Below, piece after piece: positions 11,787-23,151 of a DNA stretch of 64,000 nucleotides (position 1 is its first letter; every line of letters starts with the position of its first letter). The notes beneath the pieces are model-generated. The model had not been told where the DNA came from. It searched no databases and worked only from the letters and a program-made list of their open reading frames with translations. The position numbers and the translations under genes were made by a program. The stretch is from Gordionus sp. m RMFG-2023 (Eukaryota; Nematomorpha; Gordioida; Chordodea; Parachordodidae), in assembly GCF_954871325.1 (NCBI RefSeq), contig NC_088777.1, positions 4,652,509 through 4,716,508 on the forward strand, read 5' to 3'.

Positions 11787-12648
11787 CAGAGACCTGCAGA
11801 GGTCTCATTTGCAAGGCCCGGTCTGGATTAAAAAATTTTCGGCCCGGCCCGGATTTTTTTTTCAAAAATTTTTACGGCCCGGCCCGGGTTTAAAAATTTT
11901 ACGGCCCGGCTCGGATATTCAAAAAATATTAGGAAGGCCCGACCCGGCCTTGGTGTTTTTTAAAAATTATATTCGACCTGGTATACATAAAAAATTCATC
12001 TATTTGGAATTTTATCATATTTTTCGGGGAGTATTATCATTTAATAAGCAAGCATATTCGCTAATATTGTTAAACGGCTCGTTCTGAGCCGAGTATTAAA
12101 AACGGCTAAATCAATATTTTCGCCAGAAAAAAATAATGACTAAGCTTCGAAATTTAGACACTATGTCTAGACCTTTGCTCCTTCTATCAGCAAGATTTTC
12201 ACACTAGCATATTTTTTTTATTTTTTATTCTAAACAGATATTTAGTATATTACAAATTGATACTACGAAAAATTTGTTGTAAATAATAATTTGAGAATAT
12301 ACTATACTAACTGTATTTGTAAAAAAATAAAACTAATACTTTAATTAATAAAAAAATATAACATTATATTAAATAATAATGTATTTAATCCTTTGCGTAT
12401 TTATTCCGTGGCAGGAAAACTATAATTATATTATGTAATAGATACTATGAGTGATAGCTAGTGTTAACTTCCACCGAACATTATATTAATCATAACTATA
12501 TATAATCATTGTAAACATATCTAATTGACGAATATAATAGTTCATGTTGTATAAATTTTTAAAAAAAATACGGCCCGGCCCGGGTATTTAAAAAAAAAGT
12601 TCAGGCCCGGCCCGGGTATATTTTAAAAATCTAAAATGCAGGTCTCTG
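11787..12648. mobile_element. GGCCCGG-family hAT MITE
   Basis: Perfect 12-bp terminal inverted repeats CAGAGACCTGCA / TGCAGGTCTCTG, with flanks aatttcat (11779-11786) and agtttcat (12649-12656), 7 of 8. Each end has a short tandem array of roughly 28-30-bp blocks, GGCCCGGCCCGGG followed by a T/A-rich spacer (11814-11960 and 12570-12620). The interior is non-coding and holds part of an AGTGTTG-family MITE (12064-12215). The long reading frame here that repeats Arg-Pro-Gly is a by-product of the tandem blocks, not a gene. Confidence 0.8.
12064..12215. mobile_element. Partial AGTGTTG-family MITE nested in another MITE
   Basis: Starts TTGTTAAACGGCTCGTTCTG, followed by GGCTAAATCAATATTTTCGCC and the family's core (GTCTAGACCTTTGCTCCTTC). 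The second half with the inverted terminus is missing. Confidence 0.65.
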
Positions 12649-12984
12649 AGTTTCATTATAGATTTTATTTATTCTTAAAATACTATATATAACATCCCAT
12701 AATTTAACCAGCTGTGTTGAGCACTAAGCGCTCTTGTTTGTCTGATCAAAATTTAGAAATCAATTGTTGCTAAAAATAAATAAAAAATTGTTACGTAAGG
12801 ATGTTATCTTATATTATCTTATATTATATTATTTTTGTATAATTTTATTTATATTACAATTAAATATATGAATATTTTTTTTATAAAACGATCTCATATA
12901 TTCTTTTGTAAAGTTTTATTCTATTATATATTGTCGGAAAAAAATAAATATTATTTTTGTATATATTTAATTTTTTTTAAGAAA

Positions 12985-13095
12985 CGAGTACCCCGTTACT
13001 TTTTTGAAAAGGTAACGAGCAACGGTAACGCGTTCCCTTTTTCAGATGTAACGAGTAATGTAACGCGTTTCATTTTTTGTAGTAACGTTTACAGC
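12985..13095. mobile_element. Terminal fragment of a further hAT-like repeat
   Basis: The end AGTAACGTTTACAGCACT is preceded by repeated GTAACGAG/GTAACGCG words. hAT ends of the type AGTGCTGTAAACGTTACT are common in animals. A loose relative (AAAGTAACGTCGTTACTTT) lies at about 4832. The opposite end was not found. Confidence 0.4.
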
Positions 13096-13790
13096 ACTAC
13101 AAAGCAACGATAAATACGGTGGGCATGAATGGCTCGAAGCACTTCCAAGCCAAACCTTAGATAATCTCTTAACCAATGACCAACTGAGAGTTACTATAGG
13201 CTTTAGACTTGGATGCTCGCTTACAAATTCACACTCTTGCCGCCAATGCAGCCTACCCGTTCAACCTAACGCCAGACACGGTCTAAACTGCACCTGCAGC
13301 CAACGACACCATCTCCGGCATAAAGCAATTAATAAAATCGTACATAACGCTTTTAATAAGGCTAAAATACCCAGCATCCTTGAATCTACCAACCTCTCAT
13401 TACAAGACGGCCTAGACCCGACGGCTTAACCTGCACCCCCTGGTCCAATGGGAAATCCCTTATTTGGGATGCAACCTGCGTCTCATCCTTTCCTTCATCA
13501 ATTAAAAACACTCTTGTGGGGAAAATAAAAAAAAATTAATAAGTATTCAAAATTAAATAACTTATATATTTCAGCCAATAGTCATTTCAACTAACGGCAA
13601 TTCTTCACAGTCTACATATATTTTTTTAAAATACTTTATCACGAAAATATTTTTAGCATAACAAACGAAAAATCGCGAATCCTTATTTCTTAAACAAAAA
13701 CTTCAATTGGAAATTTTTCAACACAATTATACTTGCTTTTTAGGTACATATTCATTATTGAATTAAGCTCTTTTTAGAGCCTTCGATACA
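13096..13790 (+). mobile_element. LINE fragment: C-terminal CCHC and endonuclease-like part
   Basis: Continues the LINE of 9478: HEWLEALPSQTLDNLLTNDQ, then C-x2-C...H...C (CRQCSLP..ARHGLNC), RHKAINKIVHNAFNKAK, and [12 protein letters not shown], followed by KYSKLNN-like codons and a 3' tail with the hairpin AAGCTCTTTTTAGAGCC near 13765. It matches 41566-42235 over its length, with stops and small indels. Confidence 0.8.
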
Positions 13791-14867
13791 ATTAATATAT
13801 ATTTATATTTAGTAATTTTATATATTTTTACATATTTTTATAGAGTTGTTTTAATATTTTAGTGTTTTAACATTTTTAAAAAATTTTTTTTACCAATATC
13901 AATATAATCAAAATAAAATTTGTATATTTAGAACCTCCAATTCAATATTATTTTTTAGACTCAGCAACATTTGTTCTACCAAAAGAAGAATGATCATCAT
14001 TTTCTTTATTAGATGTTAAATCTGTTGGTGTTATAGTTTGAGCTTGATTTATACTCCTGGTACTACATTTAGTGCTTTTTTTAAATAATACATTTTGAAG
14101 TTATTTTTTTTTTATCATCCAACTCAATATGTTCTTAAAATCTTGGGCAGCAGCTAATTAAGATAGACAATATTGTAAACTTGAATTTTTAATAACCTAT
14201 CTTTCTTTTAACCACAATATAAATAATATACTTTAATATGTTTAACAAAATTTGCGTTAACCCCTTTATCATTTTTTTTATTTATACAGGTTTTACATTG
14301 AGCCTGTACGTTGTCTTTCTTAGTTTTTATTTTAAAAAAAAATTTTCATCTAAAATTTTAAGATTGGGATCTGATTCAGGGGAAACCTATTTCCATAATT
14401 TTAACACTACCTTCTTCTTCACTACTGTCAGTGTTTTAATCATCTCGCAAATTTAAAAATATTACATAAAATTGGTAATGATTTTTTTATGGAGTTACAC
14501 AACATTTATATAGAAATAAAATCTTTATTTATTTCGTTTTTGGCGTTGTTATTTTATATCTATGTATCTTTATATTAGTTGTAAATTTTCAGCTAATATT
14601 GGTCAATATATTTAAAATATGACGGGAAAAAAATAAATATATAATATACTATGATATGTAAAATTTTTTTCAACACGAATATTAAGAAAAATCTGCATAT
14701 TTTGTCAAGAAAATAAAGATGCAAGACTTTTTTCAGAATAAAGAATCTTAGAAACAGATACTATAATATCTTATTAAAAATGTGAAAAAGATACTGAATA
14801 CAAGATACAAAAGAATCTTGTATCTTAGATACAAATCTTCGCGGTACTGCCCAACTCTGGCTATTTG

Positions 14868-16735
14868 TAATTCATCCCCGTTTGTATTTTAAGTTATATC
14901 TAATCATCCGTCTTTTACCTTCTATTTTTTAAAACGTATATCAATATCAAACAGGTAATTTTTTAATAAAATGTTGCCTTATATACTTTGATAACTGTAA
15001 TATAATTAATTCAATTGACCTTTTAAATGTATATAATATTAAAACCTAATGATATTTAAATAATATCTTATTACAAATAGATAACCTTTATATCATAACA
15101 TGCAGGGTAAAGGCTAAAGACCTTTGGATTAATGATCCAAATATAAGAAATTGTTAAACCTATGGCCTAAATTTTGGATTCTTGAAACCAAAGTCTTTGA
15201 CGGGGGCTTATTAGTGAAAGTTTTAATCCGAGATCTAGTCAAAACACATTTTGGCTCAATCATAGCCTAGCTCTAATAGACAGACTGAGAATAGTTTCAA
15301 TATTTGGCTTAAAAAAGCCCATCAGGAAAATCGCAATGTTTGGATTGCTAATTTTTTTATAATTTATTTATTAAAAATTTCTATTATAACATTTTAACAA
15401 AATTAAAACACACTTTCATAATGTCGTTCCCAAAAAGGAACCATATTCATATCTCAAAATTTATATTTTTTTTTGACGCAATACATAAGAATTCTTTGGC
15501 TTCGTTTGTCAAATGCCAAATTTTTGTGCCATGATTTGTAAAAACTTTTAGGTTAATTGAAAAAAATGGCCGTTTGTGGAAATGACTATCGGAATAAATA
15601 AGTTGTTAAGATTTTTATATTCAATTATCTTTTGTTTCTGCTTGTGTTAATGGATTGATATTTGAGGGGAATGAAAAGACGCATGTATAATCCCACATTC
15701 ATGATTTTCCGAGGGCCAAATATATATTTGTCATATCATCAGGATCTTAATATTATAGTCATTCCAAGAACAGAGGGTACAACACCTGCAGAATTACTTT
15801 TAAGTCGAAAGATTTAAGTTTCATGATTTGCTAAAATCAACGAGTAAATTCTATTTAGAATAATACATTAACCAATAATAAAAAAAAATTATAGGCGCAA
15901 TGCATTGTTACTCATACATATTTGGTTAAAAATTAACCATTAGAGTTTAATAATCTAGAAGAAAACTCCGAGGCTCTTGAAATCCCTGACGTCCCCTAGG
16001 AAATTGTAGAAATATATAAATGAAGAATTATTAATACCACGAGATATATAAAAAAAAGAAGTTAATAGTCATTTGGGAGTTTAAATGAGCGAGATATTTT
16101 AAATTAAAACCAAGTTTTCACAAAAATATATAATTTCAAAGAGAAAGCAATTTTACTGAAAAAAGAAAAATGATGACCAACATGTTAATAACCAATAAAA
16201 CATTCCAAATTTTATGTTAAATCTTAGTTAATAATTACTACTACTTTATACAGAAATTATCAAGGATAATAACTAATTTGAATTAATTTTAATCATTTTT
16301 TTTAAAAGTCCTTCTTTGTAAAAGCCAGAGAAACATTGTCATAAAATTAAACAGATGAGGAGAGGTCTGCAGCAATTTTTTACAAAACAAGGTTACAAAT
16401 AAATTATATTACAAACATATATCGTCATCACGTGATATCAAATTACAATATTTTTTTACTAACTTACAAAGGTCATCCCTCAAGGATGAGGAAAGGTATT
16501 TAAGTCTCACTTATAAAAATTTATAGGCAACTATAATGCATTTAAATATTTTGATGGCTTTTAACATTTCAACATTACAATAAATGTCTGGTACATGGAG
16601 ATATAAATTTAAATAATCATTTTTTTGATCGGTATATAAATAATTAAAATGAATTGTGCAAAATTTAATATAAATGTAAAAGTTTCTCAAATAAATAAAA
16701 TTAAAAATATTTATTATATGTATATATCCATTTAT
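14868..16735. other. Intergenic, AT-rich
   Basis: No gene seen. An imperfect inverted repeat lies at 15113-15197 (AAAGACCTTTGG with ATCCAAA, mirrored by TTTGGAT and CCAAAGTCTTT). The rest shows only simple A/T runs. Confidence 0.4.
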
Positions 16736-19700
16736 TCACAACAAAAAGGTTTCTATACTTGTCAACGCGTAAACTTTGTCGAGTGACAGCGGAATATTTT
16801 CTTTGCTATACATCCTACGAGAATCCAATTCTAGCTCCATAGATAGAATTTCTATGAAAAATTGTACGGCTCGGTGTCTCGAATAATCTTGTTGGCATTC
16901 CCTTTCCTGAATCAGGTTTTGATCTTTAGAATTATGCCTTGACTCACCATAGCACATGTTATCGTCGTTAATCACAGACATATAAAAGATGTGACAATTA
17001 TTGAGCATATCTTTCGATGGAGACGCAATAGGCATCAGAATTAGTTCGTTTAACGAGCGTATCAATAATGATTCGGCTATATCGACACTATTAGCATATA
17101 GAGGGCCTATTGTAAAGCCATCGTGCATCGGTCTTAAAACGCTATAACCTACTATATCTTCACTATTTTTGGCGGAATTTTGCAAGGCTAAGTAGGTAAA
17201 TGTAGGGGTTCCGGTATATTTAACGCTTTCGATCAAATGGGTTAAAAATTTGCTTCGATCTGACACGTTAATGGATGCATCGTATCTGGTAAGTTCTTTG
17301 AAAAGGACCTTATAACGATTATGGTCTTCTTTCATGATTCGATTCATAGACACAACCCGAGTACCCTTTCTCGACTTACTCGCACCTTTTTCGCCAACAC
17401 GCGCTACTAATTTCGCTATCATGCTATTGGTCAATTTGGTAAAATATCTTGCACCTTTTTATTTTGTTATAAATTATTTTTTTATAATAAAGATTTTAAG
17501 TATATATATATATATATTTGAATAAACTTTGGAAGGACACTGTCATTCCTTTCTTCAGATTAGACGGAACTCTAGATAAAACAGAATTTATAGCTAAATT
17601 TCGGCTATCGATATGTCTTAAACGAGTTTCCCACAGGGCTTTACCTACACCCTGGCATCTGTAAGGTTCCTTAACCGCGAATAGTCCACCGAAAGCCACT
17701 TTATCGCTCAAATTCATCCCGAATATGTTACCTTTTAAAAATTGTTAAAATAAAGATTCATCCATTATTACAAGCATTTAAATATATTATGTTGTTTATA
17801 ATTAGATGGTTCCATGTCCACATTTGGTCGGAATGAAGTTAGGACAGAAATATTATTTTTAGAAGTCAACCCCACCCCCCCCCCCTCCCCTCCAAGCGCA
17901 CCACTTTACGTTTCAAAGAAACAACAAAGAAATTAATTTTAAAATTAGCTATAATCATTTATGATAATGAAAAATTCTTTAATTCTTTAAAAATGAAATT
18001 CAAGCTAAAAAATGAAGACTAGAAACAAGATGGCACTCGGGAGTTTTTTCTACTTTTCGAAATATCTGAGGAAGAATTAAATTCTGTAGTGTTGTTAAAC
18101 GACTCATGATAATATTGCGCAAGCCTGAAGATTTTGTTTGTAGAAGAAACAAAGATTTGGACATTAGAGAAACCTCGATACTTAGGCAATATTATCCTGG
18201 CTAAAATATTGAGTTAGCCGTTTAACATACTCTAGTAGGTAAAAAAAGAATTAGATTAAAAAAATGGCCTTTACCAATTTTTTATTTTGCAAAAATTAAT
18301 GTCTGTTTATATTATGGCTGACAAAACAATACAAGTTTTATTTTTTGTTTTTTTTTTTGTGTTTTTTTTGGTTTTAAAATATTCAAATAAAATAACTTAT
18401 GTTTTTGATTCGTAAATTATTTAAAAACAAAGTAATTGTTTTTCATTTGATTTTCTGGTCACAAATGCTACTGAGTAAAAAACAATATTTCTCACTCTAA
18501 ATCTCGTAGTGTCCCCTTTCTCAAAAAAACTTCACTTCTTTTCCCCGATACCCTCATTCACTCTAAACTTTTTATCTCCCCTCTTTACCTAATAATCGAT
18601 ATTTTACTCGATTCCCTAGACTATTATTTCCCTGGTTCTTTTTAGAACTCGTATATAACCCCCCCCCCTAACTTTTCACTCACTCTCTCTCTTTATCTCC
18701 TTATCAATCTTAACATTGGATTATTACCACAAATACCCTGTTCACTTCTACTTAATCATCCAATTTGGGTATTAAAAAATTTTTGTCGAATATTAGAATG
18801 CTAGTAGAATCACCCTGAATAAATGACCCTAAGTAATAATGGCGAGTTATTATTATCGAGTTATAAGCGTTTTATTGTTCTCGAACCCAAAGTAAAAAGT
18901 AAAGAATATCAAAAGGCATAAACGTACCTTTTTCACGAAAAGGAGATTAAATATTAATAGAGGGTTTGAGCTAATTTTTTTTTTAGGTTTTAACACTTTG
19001 TATAGGATGATACAGCATTCATCTTACAGTTAACATTTGTTAAAATTTTAAAATTTAAGGTTTAATAAAAAAAAAATCTAAGCTATTTATGGTTTTACCC
19101 ATAGAGACATAACCTACCCCCCCCCCCCCCCAACCCTTTTCCTCACTTTTAATATAATATAAACTCTTAAATATACTATAAAATTTTAATTTAAGGCCAT
19201 TTCCAAATAAGACGCTATTTGTTTCAAGGATAAAATTTTTTTTTAGTTTATATTCGGTAAATCAGCTGTTTATTTTGAAAAAATGGCTTTAGAGATAGGG
19301 AATATAATATCAATATTAGTTTATGAGGTCAACTTTCAAGGTTTCAAAATTAATTTAATTTATAAATTTTTTAAAAGTGGGGGGGGGGCGGAAAGAATAT
19401 GGAAGACAAACCTATAAATTTGTCGTCCTCGTCAACCGCGGTGAACCATCCATCCGGGTAAGCGTCGTAGAGTATCAAGAAGTAATAAGGACTCACTGTG
19501 TACCCTATTTCCGCGTTCCTCCACTCGCATATCGATACGATCTCATCCCTACGGGCTCTGCGAATGGAAAATATCGTTCTCCCGCTTTTGTTAAAGGGAT
19601 GCTTTTCAATCAATTTATCGCTCATCTCTACCTCGCAATTTAAAGTGGAGGGGTCATTATCATCTCTTGTAGGTGATGCGTAATCTGAACCACAACTGTT

Positions 19701-19835
19701 AACTAAATCGATAGACATCTTCGAGTGAGGTTCTTGACTAATTACATCAAACAGGTCCCCAAAGCTGAAATTCTCTCTAGCCGTTTTACTGGCAATGGTC
19801 ATCGATGGGTGTTGAATAGGTTGAAAAGTGGTCAT
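16736..19835 (-). CDS. GNAT N-acetyltransferase with YitH/HolE-type C-terminal domain
   Basis: Three minus-strand exons (19412-19835, 17528-17731, 16736-17454; all junctions in phase 1) give about 448 residues. After a polar N-terminal tail of some 100 residues, a GNAT fold starts (IRRARRDEIVSICEWRN, DGWFTAVDEDDKFIG). The acetyl-CoA loop follows in exon 2 (GGLFAVKEPYRCQGVGKALW, the R/Q-x-x-G-x-G/A pattern). Exon 3 holds a second domain with DGFTIGPLYANSVDIAESLL and ends in SRRMYSKENIPLSLDKVYAL, the signature of the YitH/HolE-type GNAT C-terminal domain. Such enzymes transfer acetyl from acetyl-CoA; the acceptor is unknown. The start is the first in-frame ATG (19835); no upstream homology was seen. 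Donors are gtttgt and gtttat, both acceptors end in AAG. The AATAAA signal overlaps the TGA stop. The order of exons and intact frames argue for a working gene. Confidence 0.85.
18087..18234. mobile_element. AGTGTTG-family MITE, short copy, inside GNAT intron 1
   Basis: Starts TAGTGTTGTTAAACGACTC and ends TTGAGTTAGCCGTTTAACAT with the family's core GCGCAAGCCTGAAGATTTTG between. It lacks one subterminal arm, so it is shorter (148 bp) than the 220-bp form. No clear target duplication. Confidence 0.7.
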
Positions 19836-20039
19836 TTTTATATCTTTTAAAAATCTAAACAAATCATCATTTTTTTTAAAAAAAAAAAATTCAAACTATA
19901 AAAACTTATTTTTTTTAGCGCAATTCACCCAAAATTTTGTTTATAGTTATGGCTTGTTTAATTATTTATTGTTTTGTTCAAAAAAATATTTTTTAAAATT
20001 GCTGGTCTCTTAAAAATGATATATAATGATAATCTATAT

Positions 20040-20335
20040 TTATATGTGTTTTTTTTCCGGCAACGTGTTATTTTTACAAACTTTAAATCGTATTTCTGAG
20101 CGCGTTTTATCAAAATTTAAAAAGTCGGATTTTACCTGAAATAGAATTGTTGATAATTTTGCTGTTAACCTTTGAGTCATTCATAATTCATATGTAAAAA
20201 AAAATATGTGGAAAATTTAATATAAATTATAATTAATTTTAAAAAGTTCACGAAAAAAATTGTTCTGAAATTCATAGGGTAGGTTAATTCCAAACATGAC
20301 GGCATACTACGTCGGTAAAATGAGATTTTTAAAAA
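20040..20335. repeat. Dispersed ~280-bp repeat, copy 1
   Basis: Shares with 28339-28625 and 52726-52985 the order: GTGTTATTTTT, TCTGAGCGCGTTTT, a TTTTACCxGAAAT word, GTTCACG-AAAAATTGT, AACATG-CGGCAT, and a final CGGTAAAAT. In the other copies the CCGGAAAT near the start and ATTTCCGGTAAAAT at the end are inverted, which suggests a small palindromic DNA element. Confidence 0.6.
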
Positions 20336-20900
20336 TATTTTTAAAAAAACACGCGTTCAAAAAATGATTTCAAAAGTTGAAAAAAGTAAACACATTGCCA
20401 GAAAAAAAACACAGTGATGTGCTAATATTTATTATATGATAAAAAAAAAAATTGAGAGAAATAAAATATATATATACTTGAATATAATTTAACGCACAAA
20501 AGAATATAAAGGATTATTCGGAATTTTAAATGTATTATTTCTTTAGGATTAAATGGATAAAATTTAAATTCCCAAAAGATTATAAAAACTTTTTTATCAT
20601 TTTTTTTTTATCAAAGAAAACCAGTTAAAACCAAAATTTTCTTACACTATTTTTTATTGTTATGGACATAATGCATAAGCATAACTATAAAAAGCCTGAA
20701 GGGGGGTATAAGGTGAATCGCATTATTAATTTGTTTTGATATTTCTTATTTTATTATATTTTTTTTTTCGCGCATAATTTTTAAAAAATAATATTTTTTT
20801 TATATACATACATAATTATTGAAATGCCTTCTCCTTATTTTGAATTACAAGTCAATTTTTGAGTGGATTACATTTATAAAAGAAAAAAATAATATATATA

Positions 20901-21296
20901 TGTCGTAATTTTTAAAGGGATCATGACTATCCGGGATCTTCGCGGGATTTAAAGGGATAACTAAAAAATTAGGGTTGATAATTAAGGAATGATAATACGG
21001 GGATTATCACGTTTTAATCGTGATAAAGAGGAATCTTATTTTAAAAGCGTTTTCTACGAGTTTCGTTGCGTTTCTAATTTTCAATTTTGTTTTTTTTGGC
21101 CTTATGATATAGGATATGTCTAGTGTAGGGTATCATTCGATAGCTAATCAAAAGATTTATTCAACTGGAGGTCAATCTCTGCCCCAGTGATAATACCGTA
21201 TAGTTCTTTATCCTTTAAAAAATTGAAATTTTAAAGGGATCCCTTTAAATCCCGTGAAGATCCCGGATAGTCATGATCCCTTTAAAAATTACGACA
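20901..21296. mobile_element. Tc1/mariner-like MITE with ~57-bp inverted repeats
   Basis: Ends TGTCGTAATTTTTAAAGGG / CCCTTTAAAAATTACGACA are flanked by TA on both sides, the Tc1/mariner target site. The terminal repeat continues through TCATGACTATCCGGGATCTTC and CGGGATTTAAAGGGAT with about one mismatch. No transposase remnant inside. The high match between the two arms suggests a fairly young copy. Confidence 0.8.
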
Positions 21297-22313
21297 TAAT
21301 ACATCTTAATAAAATCGTTAAAATAAATACAGTTTTGATTTGTTCTCATACTTGAATAAATAATAATATAAAGGACAACGAATTCGGGTGAAATGGATCC
21401 CGACAAAGCAAAACTTCCATCCAAGATCAAAGTTTGGTAGTTTCTACATTCTTCAAAATTAAAATGCGAAAGCCGGATCAAGGTCCCAATTTCACCTTCA
21501 TTAATGTGGTCATTAATGTAGGATTAAATTTTTTTAGAAAAAAATAAACAAGACTAAGGAACATCACCAGAGATTTTCAAGCAATTGAGATATAGAGCCA
21601 TAAATAAATAAATAAAAATTACATATTTTAAAGGGTACATAAAATTATCCTTCATTTAATGAAAGCAACTTGGGGGGGGGGGGATATAACATCTCCTCTT
21701 ATATACATTGTTTTGATTTAACTTATTATGAGGTGTAATTGATAAAAAAAACATACAACCTTGTTTTTCGACAATTCTCTTGAAGGCACCTAGAAATGCC
21801 AATTACGATTAGAGAAACACGAGTCCATAATCCTATTTAAACTACTTAAAGTTATTTATAAACAGTTATCTACAAAATTTTTATATCAAAAGAAATAATA
21901 TATATATATTACATGCTAAAAATTACAAAAAATTAATTATCTAGATTTTCAAACCTTTCATCTCAAACGAATCATCTTATTCAACTCCAAGATGAAATAA
22001 TAAAGTTTAGTTTCATCATGGCAGGTAACTGCGGGGCGGGTGTGCTCCTCTCCCATCGCATATTTGTATATTTTTCGTAAATATCATTTTAAGTTAATAG
22101 CCCATCCCCACCTCCCCTCCCCCCCCCCAAATATTTTCGATATATCACTTTAAACAAGAATTTTAAAGAAGAATTAAAGGTTAATAACAATTTTAAAATA
22201 TCAATTATAATTCAAAGGGTCGAATTAGTTCCTTCGATATAGGATGTTATAAAATATTTATCAAATTTGGGCCATGGTGTTAATCATCTGATTTTGAATT
22301 TTTAGATTCAGAT

Positions 22314-22650
22314 CAATGACATATAATAATACCTAGACTGACGATTCATTCATTAAAATGCATTTTTAAGCGTCGTTAAAAGCAAATCAGCTGGACCCGC
22401 CATTTTGGTAACCTTTATAATAATTATTTTCATGTTAAAAACTAATATTAAATTGATAACTTACTTTCTTATTATCTCGATGATCAGGCAGTCCTTTAAT
22501 AAAGTTTGCATCAGATATAATATAAAATTAGGCTCTCGTTTAAAATTTTAATTTTTATTACAGTAACCAAGATGGCGTCTCTAGCTGATTTGTATTGATG
22601 TACACTTTTAATGAATGAATCGTCAGTCTAGGTATTATTATATGTCATTG
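22314..22650. mobile_element. hAT-type MITE with perfect 8-bp target duplication
   Basis: The arms, starting CAATGACATATAATAATACC and running through TAGACTGACGATTCATTCAT, are perfectly inverted for about 45 bases, then continue imperfectly (AAATCAGCT..GCCAT.TTGGT). Both flanks are ATTCAGAT (22306-22313, 22651-22658). 337 bp, non-coding. Confidence 0.85.
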
Positions 22651-23151
22651 ATTCAGATGATGATGATGATGAAATAATAATATTCGTGGTTATGCTAATC
22701 TTTTAAATTAAAATATAAACAATAATATCCAAATTAATAAACTATAATAATGGCGTGTTAAAAAATATTGAAATGGGAAAAAGGACCTAAAAACCTCCAA
22801 TCAGATTTATGACCGGATACACGCCCAATAGTGCCCCCTCCCCTATCTTAGTAAAAATTCTAGATGCGCCAACTGGTTTCATTATTTGTCAAAGTAGTGG
22901 GTCAAGGAACATGCCGGACAAAAGATCGTCAGGCAGAAGCTTGTAGGGCCATTTATGTTGATCAAATTATTATTTTCTATGTAACTTCAAATGTCGAGAA
23001 CTTAGACAAAAGAAAAGGCTAAATTATGTTATGATTTACTTCAGCAATCATGTTAAAGTATAAGGGTTTTGATTTAATTATTAAATTTATTTATCATTTA
23101 TTATTTATTCTATCATTTATTATTTAAGTATTTCACCCAGAACTAATATTC

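Larger units (their letters stand above)
8910..14859 (-). mobile_element. Large composite hAT element with nested insertions
   Basis: Left end CAGAGTTTGGCAGCACCTCC (8910) and right end ACTGCCCAACTCTG (14859) are imperfect inverted repeats, flanked by gttatttg (8902-8909) and gctatttg (14860-14867), 7 of 8, a hAT-style target duplication. AGATAC/GTATCT-rich subterminal repeats follow on both sides (8935-9062 and 14735-14840). On the minus strand near 14240-14330 lies a zinc-finger remnant (KKDNVQAQCKTCINKK, then ANFVKHIK) of the BED-like type that opens hAT transposases, so the transposase ran leftwards from the right end; it is broken. The rest was filled later by LINE pieces (9478-10275, 10563-10672, 13096-13790) and by two smaller hAT elements (10772-11519, 11787-12648). 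About 6 kb long, but much of this is inserted DNA. Confidence 0.75.

Noticed and set aside
11809-12087. Open frame rich in Arg-Pro-Gly (+)
   Set aside because: Produced by the tandem GGCCCGG blocks of a MITE; no family and no splice context.
17334-17525. 63-codon frame (+)
   Set aside because: Antisense of the GNAT exon 3.
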